Part shown: piece by piece, positions 1 through 6,335 of the stretch
Layout of the letters: every line of letters starts with the position of its first letter
Position numbering within the stretch: the stretch's first letter is position 1
From: Nitrospirota bacterium
Lineage (GTDB): Bacteria > Nitrospirota_A > Leptospirillia > Leptospirillales > Leptospirillaceae
Assembly: GCA_021829515.1 (NCBI GenBank)
Contig: JAKBPM010000012.1
Location: 1 to 26,757 of the forward strand
Length of the DNA: 26,757 bases
Direction: 5' to 3'
Notes under the pieces: model-generated
Databases searched by the model: none
Seen by the model: the letters and a program-made list of their open reading frames with translations, nothing else
What the model was told of the DNA's origin: nothing
Made by a program: the position numbers and the translations under genes

Positions 1-6
1 CGACGG

Positions 7-38
7 CCCAGCTCCTCGATATATATTTTCGAGCTGGG
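7..38. repeat. 8-bp inverted repeat with AT-rich centre
   Basis: CCCAGCTC (7-14) and GAGCTGGG (31-38) are perfect inverted arms around an AT-rich 16-nt centre. An alternative shorter pairing CTCGA/TCGAG lies inside. It could be a transcript-end hairpin of a gene to the left of the window or a cruciform; no clear T-run follows on the plus strand. Confidence 0.4.
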
Positions 39-77
39 AGGAAGTCCCTCCTTTGTCACAAGAGTTTTCATATTCAC

Positions 78-147
78 CCCATATATAGGTTAATAATATT
101 ATTTTTAACCCATATATGAGATTCCGTCAACTAAAATGGTAACCATT
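78..147. promoter_or_regulatory. AT-rich upstream region with CCCATATAT direct repeats and a palindrome
   Basis: CCCATATAT occurs twice (78-86 and 109-117) around a very AT-rich stretch. It is followed by the odd palindrome AATGGT-A-ACCATT (135-147). Such paired sites are typical of protein-binding operators. The nearest gene start on this strand is the small ORF at 337, so a role in controlling the toxin pair is only a guess. The rest of 1-336 holds no gene I can support. A 31-codon ORF at 136-231 has no ribosome site and looks accidental. Confidence 0.25.
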
Positions 148-336
148 CAGGTCTCGGGATTTCTGACAGTCTTCCTGGATGAAGACGAGACGGAAGAGAA
201 AGGGGGGGGAAGTCCCGGCCCTGACGGATGACGACACAGGAAAAGAATGCTATTTTAACAAGAGGATAGCCGACTGTGAACTCGAAAAATCGAGCGTGTC
301 ATTTTCGGAATATCATAGGCTTTTTTCGGAGGTCCA

Positions 337-507
337 ATGACACACCCTTCATGGGGCAATCCCGATTCCTTTCCGTCCCCGGAAGATCTCGATGACGCCA
401 TGCGCTCCTCCGGGGAGCGGTGCCTGATCGAGAAAGAGAAAACGGAGAAGGAGCTTCTGGAAAAAATGCGTGTGCGGTTGGCGGGGGTGAGTCTTGACCT
501 CCCCTGA
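337..507 (+). CDS. 56-aa protein preceding the zeta-type kinase (possible antitoxin)
   Basis: A short ORF starts with ATG at 337 behind a good ribosome site (CGGAGG at 327-332) and ends at 505-507. The product is acidic at the N-terminus (SPEDLDDAMRSSGE) and then a charged, probably helical stretch (EKEKTEKELLEKMRVRL). It overlaps the next gene by 14 nt, a layout common in toxin-antitoxin pairs where the antitoxin comes first. I do not recognise the family. The antitoxin role is inferred from position, size and coupling only; a simple leader ORF is the alternative. Confidence 0.55.
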   Translation: MTHPSWGNPDSFPSPEDLDDAMRSSGERCLIEKEKTEKELLEKMRVRLAGVSLDLP

Positions 508-1147
508 TCGTCCGCATATGGTCCTCGTCGCCGGGGCGAACGGGTCCGGCAAGACGAGCTTCATGCGGGAGAGTCTCTCCCGGGAGTGGTTTGATCCGGA
601 CGCCTGGATCAACTCCGACGAGATCGCCCAAAGACTGGGAAGCTGGAACGACCCCGAGTGCATCCGGAGGGCTTCCGTCGAGGCAGGATCCCGAATGAGG
701 AGTCTTCTCGACCGGCGAAAGAGTTTCGCCTTCGAAACCGTCCTCTCCGTCTACCCGCGAAAGTTTTTCCGGAAAGCCTTGGAATTGGGGTTTTCTCTTC
801 ATGTGATCTATTTGGGAACCCGGTCTCCGGAAATCAATGCGGCCCGTGTTATGCGGCGGTTCATGCAAGGGGGACACACTGTCCCGATCGAAAAGATTGG
901 AACGAGACATCTGAAATCCCTGGAAAATGCCCTGAAGGTTGCGGCGGTTGCTGATGCGTTCCATCTTTACGACGCATCGGAAGAGGGCCCCCCCACCCGC
1001 CGGCTGACCCTTCGGAAGGGAGTCGTCGTCTGGCAAAACGCGGGAGCGGAGGCTGAATGGGTCGCGCTCTTTCGTGAACGCTTTCCGGAGCGAATTGAAG
1101 ACCCGGAGACCTCCCACGAAGAGGAATGGATGCGTCCCGCCCGATAG
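494..1147 (+). CDS. Zeta toxin / COG4185-type P-loop kinase
   Basis: A 217-residue P-loop kinase. The Walker A motif GANGSGKTS is at residues 14-22. A substrate-side motif WINSDE follows (N40, D42, E43), then FAFETVLS with E81, and the RVMRRFMQGGHTVP segment (R118 to P131). This order is typical of the zeta toxin/COG4185 family. Classical zeta toxins phosphorylate UDP-N-acetylglucosamine and so block wall synthesis, but many COG4185 proteins have unknown substrates. The start is uncertain: TTG at 494 follows a GGGGGTGA-like site and overlaps the preceding small ORF, whereas ATG at 518 (residue 9) lacks a clear ribosome site. Both keep the full P-loop. The gene appears intact and cytoplasmic. 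Coupling to the small ORF suggests a toxin-antitoxin unit, which is inference. Confidence 0.8.
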   Translation: MTSPDRPHMVLVAGANGSGKTSFMRESLSREWFDPDAWINSDEIAQRLGSWNDPECIRRASVEAGSRMRSLLDRRKSFAFETVLSVYPRKFFRKALELGFSLHVIYLGTRSPEINAARVMRRFMQGGHTVPIEKIGTRHLKSLENALKVAAVADAFHLYDASEEGPPTRRLTLRKGVVVWQNAGAEAEWVALFRERFPERIEDPETSHEEEWMRPAR

Positions 1148-1193
1148 CGGACAACCGAGCCGCAATTCCCGACAGATCGTGGTGAATGATGGA

Positions 1194-1397
1194 TTTCACC
1201 TAAGATGACCCACCTTTGCCACCCGGCTGGTTCATGCTGGGGTGGATCTCTATACGGTTCAGCGGCTGGGACGATGGCGAACGGTATCCATCGTCATGAG
1301 GTATGCGCATCATGACGTGGAAAGCCTGAGATCAAGCATGGAGGCGGTTTTAAAGATCAAGAAAAATCGAGAAAGCCGATGGATTCAGGGTTTTTAA
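1194..1397 (+). pseudogene. C-terminal remnant of a tyrosine recombinase (phage-type integrase)
   Basis: The frame ending at TAA 1395-1397 reads TFATRLVHAGVDLYTVQRL, then GRWRTVSIVMRYAHHDVESL. That is the hallmark end of Xer/phage-type tyrosine recombinases with the nucleophile Tyr in RYAH. The preceding HxLR box is damaged: HLR is followed by an in-frame TGA at 1206 and then PTFAT instead of RHTFAT. Nothing upstream of about 1194 resembles the rest of the enzyme, so only about 60 codons survive. The remnant ends directly in front of the TTAGCACAA repeats and the tRNA fragment, the usual order at an integrated island end. It is inactive as it stands. Confidence 0.8.
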
Positions 1398-1401
1398 AAA
1401 A

Positions 1402-1421
1402 TTAGCACAATTTTAGCACAA
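1402..1421. repeat. Paired TTAGCACAA sites, left copy
   Basis: TTAGCACAA followed by TTTTAGCACAA gives two TAGCACAA units 11 bp apart, directly after the integrase remnant stop codon. A near-identical pair recurs at 1633-1651, on the other side of the tRNA-Gly fragment. Their position suggests arm-type binding sites of the lost integrase. That role is inferred; the repeats themselves are seen. Confidence 0.6.
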
Positions 1422-1468
1422 TTCGAAATCTTCGATGTAAGATGAGCTTGCTAAGTGATGATGAATAC

Positions 1469-1520
1469 TGGAGCGGGAAACGGGATTCGAACCCGCGACC
1501 CTCGCCTTGGCAAGGCGGCG
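1469..1520 (-). pseudogene. 3' part of tRNA-Gly(GCC), probable attachment-site copy
   Basis: On the minus strand, 1520-1469 reads as the 3' part of tRNA-Gly(GCC): the anticodon loop TTGCCAA, variable loop, T arm with GGTTCGAAT, the acceptor strand TTCCCGC and an encoded TCCA end. The D arm and 5' acceptor strand are missing: sequence beyond 1520 does not continue the tRNA. A 3' tRNA fragment next to an integrase remnant is the classic trace of site-specific integration into a tRNA gene. The opposite strand gives the familiar spurious peptide GAGNGIRTRDPRLGKA, often misannotated as a protein. Confidence 0.8.
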
Positions 1521-1632
1521 TTCAAATTTTTAACTGGGCCGGTTTTCTCGCGATTTTCTTTGATATTAAAAGATTTAAAGTTTACCCTCCTGTCTCAGGA
1601 GATCCCTTTTTTTCCCATCAGTCTTTCTTGTC

Positions 1633-1651
1633 TTAGCACAAAATTAGCACA
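1633..1651. repeat. Paired TTAGCACAA sites, right copy
   Basis: TTAGCACAA AATTAGCACA repeats the motif found at 1402-1421 in the same orientation and spacing, so the tRNA-Gly fragment is bracketed by two such pairs. A likely reading is integrase arm sites or a duplicated junction left by excision or re-insertion. Confidence 0.55.
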
Positions 1652-1652
1652 G

Positions 1653-2034
1653 TCAACCCTTATTTTCAGAAAAGTCGGGATCCACGACCGAGGCGGCGGC
1701 TGCCAGTGGCGCAATACGCGCAGCTGTGCAGTTCAAATGCGCTGAAGGCTCGTGAAAGCTGCTTCGCTGCCTGATCGGCGGGAATGGGGTTAGCGAGCAA
1801 TGGTGGAAGACACAAAGCGGTCGCCGAGCACCTTCTTCAGGATGGTCGTTTACAGTGCTTTGAGCGCCAAGATCAGCCACTCCCTCCAATCCGAGCACCA
1901 ACGCATGCATGAGCACCAAAGAGAAAGACCTCTCAGAACCGGTTCCGAGCTTTTTCACAAGGGGGAGAAGGCTCTTTTCATGAGTGACGTTCTCTTCAAA
2001 ATTCCCTACACAACCATCACATTATCTAAGACAA
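1653..2034. other. Gene-poor stretch between the integration scar and the CRISPR operon
   Basis: About 380 bases with only short unconvincing ORFs on both strands and no recognisable protein motif. Its composition resembles the GC-richer left part more than the AT-rich cas gene that follows. It may be decayed mobile DNA. The cas effector operon terminates into it at 2035, and I see no strong GC-hairpin/T-run terminator. Confidence 0.4.
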
Positions 2035-4059
2035 TTATTTGTCTTGATATTGGCGAGCACCATAAAGAGCACGATCTTCCTTCTCTAGGAGAGGAAGAGA
2101 TTGGGGGGTTCCATTTTTTTTGTGGTTCTCGTTTTCAACAAACCATTTAAAGATTTCTTTTGCATACTCACTACTTCTCGGGTAATGAACAGGAAGACTT
2201 CCTCCCTTTGCCCCGTTAAGAAATGCCTTTTTTACTTCACTTAATTTTTCCTCGGCATATTCATCAAATACCTTCTTGAGACTATTGACTGTTTCATGGG
2301 GCACAGTCTGATGATCCTGGATCCTTCGATAACGAATCCTAGTATGGTTATCCGGTGATTCGTCGGAGTTCCTTTGTAGCAGGTTCCTGTAGTTTTCTTT
2401 CAGTGCAGATCCCGTAGAAAGATCCATCTCTTCAATATCAAGTCGTACAGATCCAAATCCCAGAGGCTTACCCCCACCCATCTTAAGATAGTGGTTCGCA
2501 GGCAGGTCTAAAAGCCAGATCAATGCGCCCAACTCCATACTGCTTATGTTGACTACCTGAATATCAAAGAAAAAAATGGTTCTTGGTTTAACCCATTCCT
2601 TTATGCTCCGATTTTGATTTGTACGTTCATTTGCCCTCCATTCCTGTACCTTTGAATTCTTGATTGACCAATAATCCAATTTCTCCAACTGTTTCTTGGA
2701 GTGGATATAAGTTTTTCGACCTCTAATTTCCTGTCCGGCTTTATAAAAATTTTCTTTGTTTTTTAGATTACATTCTTTGATTTTAATATAAAATCGGCCT
2801 TGAGCGGGTTTTGGGGCTGCTAGGATTGAAAGAGAAACCCCTTCTTCGAACTTTTCGATCGCTTGTTCTGTTTGATTTAACTTGGCGAACCCTATACTGA
2901 GTTGACCTCGATAAGATCCCTCTCCATTCCCTTGGGATACCCATCCAAAAATCCGATCAGCCGGCGAGAGCTCCTTTAGGTTTTTGGGTGGTTGAAGATT
3001 TTTATGAATTAAATCTTGGGGGGATTTTTCATATAGTTTTCTGGAGATCCGGACCGGATAAAGCCCCTTTGGTCTGTAAAATATACCCTTCTGATTGTTT
3101 ATTTTTTCGCATTCTGCATAGCAAAGAGTCCCTTCTTTCAGTTCCTGCTCATTTTCATTTCCAATGATATGTCTGGATAATGAAAAGGAATCCTTTTGTG
3201 CGGGTGGATGTTTTTTACCTTCAGAAATTTCTTTCTTATGAACTTCCTGATAATCCAAAATCAAATCCTTCCAGTTATTTTTCAATTCATCGGTCAAGTC
3301 ATAATCCTGTATTTTTCCATAAAAAAGTCTTTCGTGATGTTTTTTATCCATATTTCTATTGGTGATATTCAGATATCCTTCGACCCATTCACCCCCTTTA
3401 TTTCCTTGGGGGGCGGCATTCTTCCATTTTATTTCTATTGGTGAGGGAGTACCTGTTGGCTTTGGTCCGTCTTTTTGTAATTCATGGACATTTTTGAATG
3501 TAAGTCCGTTTTTATGTTTCCATGTTGAAATATAGGCCCAAACTTTTTCTCCATGCTCAAAAGAATCAAAATTCTTCAGTCTGAAATTTTCATAAGCCCC
3601 AACCCATGCGTCTTCCATAAGGGATATTTTACACTTTCCATTAACTTCGATAATTCGTGCAGGCATCATGTCGTTACTGTTTTTTGTGCTCGAGCGGAAG
3701 GCCAATCGTTTGTCATGTTTTTCAAGCACTCCCATCCGACTGTTGGTAATCGCTTCATAGGAAGAGCGGAGCATACCCCTTAAGGATGTCGGAGGTAGGT
3801 AGGGTTGTCCTTCCGGTGTTTTTCTAACCTCAAATAAATTATGACCACTCACTTTAGGGTCTGTCGTGAAATTCCCGGGAATCAGAAGGGGGGTGATCGT
3901 TTTCAGTGAGACTCGGATGCGTCCGGTCCACGCTTCTGGGAGAAATCGATGATGGCCGAACGGCGGATGATCTTCTAGCGGACCCTTTTGAATGCTGTCG
4001 CGGTCGGGGGTCGGAATAAAGTTATAGGGATTTTCAAATTTGTAAGATTGGTCACTCAA
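2035..4059 (-). CDS. Type III-D Cas7-insertion RAMP protein (TIGR03986-like)
   Basis: A 674-residue RAMP protein, last gene of the effector operon. The Cas7-type fold begins near residue 46 with the strand/loop LLIPG (58-62). The helix-start motif YLPPTSLRGMLRSSYE (87-102) is equivalent to YIPGSSLKG in Csm3. The glycine-rich hairpin MGGGKPLGFGSV is at 527-538. More than 400 residues separate these halves, the mark of the Cas7-insertion subunit of III-Dv complexes and of the TIGR03986 family. Where Csm3 has its catalytic Asp this protein reads NLFEVRKT (74-81), so it probably does not cut RNA. The start is TTG at 4059, with AAGGAG six bases upstream. The tail after 539 is charged and probably helical. 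Much of the middle is visibly AT-richer than the neighbouring genes. It should be the backbone subunit at one end of the complex. Confidence 0.85.
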   Translation of the reverse strand: MSDQSYKFENPYNFIPTPDRDSIQKGPLEDHPPFGHHRFLPEAWTGRIRVSLKTITPLLIPGNFTTDPKVSGHNLFEVRKTPEGQPYLPPTSLRGMLRSSYEAITNSRMGVLEKHDKRLAFRSSTKNSNDMMPARIIEVNGKCKISLMEDAWVGAYENFRLKNFDSFEHGEKVWAYISTWKHKNGLTFKNVHELQKDGPKPTGTPSPIEIKWKNAAPQGNKGGEWVEGYLNITNRNMDKKHHERLFYGKIQDYDLTDELKNNWKDLILDYQEVHKKEISEGKKHPPAQKDSFSLSRHIIGNENEQELKEGTLCYAECEKINNQKGIFYRPKGLYPVRISRKLYEKSPQDLIHKNLQPPKNLKELSPADRIFGWVSQGNGEGSYRGQLSIGFAKLNQTEQAIEKFEEGVSLSILAAPKPAQGRFYIKIKECNLKNKENFYKAGQEIRGRKTYIHSKKQLEKLDYWSIKNSKVQEWRANERTNQNRSIKEWVKPRTIFFFDIQVVNISSMELGALIWLLDLPANHYLKMGGGKPLGFGSVRLDIEEMDLSTGSALKENYRNLLQRNSDESPDNHTRIRYRRIQDHQTVPHETVNSLKKVFDEYAEEKLSEVKKAFLNGAKGGSLPVHYPRSSEYAKEIFKWFVENENHKKNGTPQSLPLLEKEDRALYGARQYQDK

Positions 4060-4080
4060 AGGAGGCTCCTTATTCCAAAG

Positions 4081-4698
4081 CTATGGCTTAATGCATTCAA
4101 GAAATAGAAGTCTTTCTTCCAGAATGGTTAGATTTCCATCCTCTCTCGCTTGCCCCTGGACTGGTCCGATGTATTCTCTTTTCCGAATAGCGACTCGATC
4201 ATTTTCGGATAATGTGACTGGAATGGCGATTGGACGGGAACGAACCGAGCCAATCCAACTCCAACGGACTGAAGGAAGCTTGTTTGCTAGGTCGACTTTT
4301 TGTCCGATCAGAAAATATCGAAGATCAATCCGACCATTCTTTTCACTTTGAATACGAAAATCCATGATATGAAGATCCTTAATGGGAGGGAGCGATGTCC
4401 ACTCGGAGATAATTTCCGTTTCAGAAATTCTTACGGCCTGACCAGAGTCATTCAGGGAACTTGGAGTCTTGAGCCAACGGATTTCAGCGGTGGGAGAAAA
4501 AATTCGAGCCTCGTAAACATACTTCCAGGGAATATCTTCTCCAAGCTCCGTTTTTCCATCTTCTTTGCAGGCAAAGAAGAATGTGGCTGGCGTGGACATC
4601 ATTCCTATCCATTGCTCATTTTTCGAAAGGTCGTTCCATAGATCGAAGAGACAAATTTCAGAATTTTGTGAAATATAGATGGATACAGTTTCGCTCAT
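4081..4698 (-). CDS. csx19: Csx19-like type III-D subunit (TIGR03984-like)
   Basis: A 205-residue protein between the two Cas7-type genes. The start is the ATG at 4696-4698: it overlaps the stop of the preceding gene as ATGA and has GGAGG at a normal distance. A longer frame reaching 4764 would lie inside the upstream gene. Features include SIYISQNSEICLFDLW near the N-terminus, a run of strands with SSLPPIKDLHIMDFRI and DLRYFLIGQKVDL in the middle, and LEERLLFLECIKP at the end. The size, low similarity to RAMPs and exact position fit Csx19, a small accessory subunit found in III-D complexes. I recognise it mainly by context and overall pattern, so another small III-D-specific subunit is possible. 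Its biochemical job is structural as far as is known. Confidence 0.7.
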   Translation of the reverse strand: MSETVSIYISQNSEICLFDLWNDLSKNEQWIGMMSTPATFFFACKEDGKTELGEDIPWKYVYEARIFSPTAEIRWLKTPSSLNDSGQAVRISETEIISEWTSLPPIKDLHIMDFRIQSEKNGRIDLRYFLIGQKVDLANKLPSVRWSWIGSVRSRPIAIPVTLSENDRVAIRKREYIGPVQGQAREDGNLTILEERLLFLECIKP

Positions 4699-6323
4699 CG
4701 GAGAACCTCCGCTCCGGGCTGAGAGGGACTTTCCAACAGGGTCCTTTCGATCCAGATGGACCATTCTTTTTCAGCCATTTCCAGAAGATCCTTAAGCTGA
4801 AGTGAGTCTGGCATTCGTGTCCCTGCAACATTTTTCTTGACTTCTATCGTTATAGGATCGGCGCTTTCAGACTGCAAGAGTGATCCAATTCCATGAATCT
4901 CAAGTCGCTCGACCTCGATATGGCCATACCCCCGGTTGAATCCGAAGCCTATCGGGATATATCCCGCAGTGAGGTCACGGATCAAAAGCCAGATCAAGGC
5001 GAATGGCACCAATGGAGAAATGTCTTCCGATCTTTTCCTGAAAAAATCGACATCCAGTGTCAATGAAAGAGGTTCCCAGTTAAAGTCGAAAGGTTCGCAA
5101 GCACTGTAAAGGAACCCTTCGGCGGCACCCCCTGTCCAGCGATCGACCGCATTGTGAAAAGCCTTCTGGAGTTTATCCGTGGCGTTGATTTGGGATTGAG
5201 AGAAGTCATGATTCTTTTCAAAAGAAGACTTGCTATAACAAGACAGAACATGAAGTGCGCCTTTCATGCCCTGACCATTGTTCTTGCCGTTGCGTTCGTC
5301 GTCTTTTTTGTCAGATCGGGCGATCCCAAAAAGTTCACGAATAAGCGGAAGATTGATGTTCTGATTATGTTTTTCAGGAGTGGATTCCATGGGTGATTGA
5401 TCGTTTTCCGGGTTGTCCGGTTGGAGGAGAGTCCGCAGGATCCGTTCACAATGTGACCGAAAGACCCCCTTAATTGAACTTCCGGGGAGAACAAGATGGC
5501 GTGTCGATCCTGGTCCTTTTGCGCTCATGAGCGGCAGGATATCGACATCGAGTCCCTCCTCGGGAGATTTGCTCATGAGGGGACCGAGAGGTTTCCATTG
5601 GATGTCGAATCTCAAAAGATTTGGCGTAAACGAGGGCAAACAGGACTTGGCCGAATCCTCCCATTTCCCCGTAATGTCCGGACTTATATATTCCGAAGCT
5701 TCCGCTGGAACTCTCTGTTTCAAAATATTGAGGATTCCCACCCGGGATCCCCAGTCCTCTTCCCGGCAGAAGGAGTCTTTTCGGAGGTAAACGTTTCCCA
5801 ACCCCCTTGTCGAACCGGAGCCGATGGGGATCTGTCCTTTTTCGAAGGCATTCCTTATCAGCCAGAGAAGTGCGCGGGCCAATTCAAGATCCTTCTCTTG
5901 GATAACATCAAGCTTTATTGTCAGAGGAAATCCTGTCCCGGCCGGCAACACCTGCTTATCAAATTTCATTCGCGGAACCGCAGTACCCGAATAGCGATCG
6001 ATGGCGATTCCATGCCAGATTTCGGGAGTGACATCGTCTGGTAATTTGGGAACGCTGTCTTCAAGGATAAAAAGTGAAGCTCCGTCATCAAGGTTTCCCC
6101 ACATACGATCCTGAAATCCTTTCATCTCCACGGAAAGGACTCTGACGCACCAGGCTCGAATGGTTCCCGCCAAAGAAGTACCAGGAATGTAATAGCTCCC
6201 TTCGCCGTTTTCTGCCAAGGGCATATCGATTTCGATTCCCTCCTCAGCACCTCCAATATGAATCGGAGTTTTTGCCTCTAATTCTCCTGAAAGAATCAGA
6301 CGGGTATGCAGCAGTCTCGACAT
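4695..6323 (-). CDS. Cas7-2x: tandem fusion of two Csm3-like Cas7 domains
   Basis: A 542-residue protein carrying two complete Cas7/Csm3-like units. Unit 1 (about 5-195) has IHIGG (21-25), EIDMP with D33, YIPGTSLAG (45-53) and the glycine-rich IPIGSGSTRGLG (165-176). Unit 2 (about 235-480) has DVDILP with D259/D261, VLPGSSIKG (278-286), AVDRWTGGA (392-400) and IPIGFGFNRGYG (456-467). Each unit keeps an Asp at the place used by Csm3 (D33 there) for target RNA cleavage, so two cutting sites are predicted. A helical tail (about 505-530) follows. This double-Cas7 protein is the Cas7-2x subunit of III-Dv effectors. The gene lies 12 nt after the preceding gene and overlaps csx19 by 4 nt (ATGA). GGGAGAGG precedes the ATG. 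Confidence 0.88.
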   Translation of the reverse strand: MSRLLHTRLILSGELEAKTPIHIGGAEEGIEIDMPLAENGEGSYYIPGTSLAGTIRAWCVRVLSVEMKGFQDRMWGNLDDGASLFILEDSVPKLPDDVTPEIWHGIAIDRYSGTAVPRMKFDKQVLPAGTGFPLTIKLDVIQEKDLELARALLWLIRNAFEKGQIPIGSGSTRGLGNVYLRKDSFCREEDWGSRVGILNILKQRVPAEASEYISPDITGKWEDSAKSCLPSFTPNLLRFDIQWKPLGPLMSKSPEEGLDVDILPLMSAKGPGSTRHLVLPGSSIKGVFRSHCERILRTLLQPDNPENDQSPMESTPEKHNQNINLPLIRELFGIARSDKKDDERNGKNNGQGMKGALHVLSCYSKSSFEKNHDFSQSQINATDKLQKAFHNAVDRWTGGAAEGFLYSACEPFDFNWEPLSLTLDVDFFRKRSEDISPLVPFALIWLLIRDLTAGYIPIGFGFNRGYGHIEVERLEIHGIGSLLQSESADPITIEVKKNVAGTRMPDSLQLKDLLEMAEKEWSIWIERTLLESPSQPGAEVLR

Positions 6324-6335
6324 CAGCCCTCTCCC

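Noticed and set aside
299..1199. Minus-strand ORFs of 288 and 112 aa opposite the toxin
   Set aside because: They lie antisense to the zeta-type kinase, whose P-loop and GGH motifs make the plus strand the coding one.
1442..1745. Plus-strand ORFs with GAGNGIRTRDPRLGKA
   Set aside because: This peptide is the well-known false translation of the antisense of a tRNA 3' part; here it overlays the tRNA-Gly fragment.
4699..4764. N-terminal extension of Csx19 to 4764
   Set aside because: It would lie inside the end of Cas7-2x; the ATG at 4696-4698 has GGAGG and the typical ATGA overlap.
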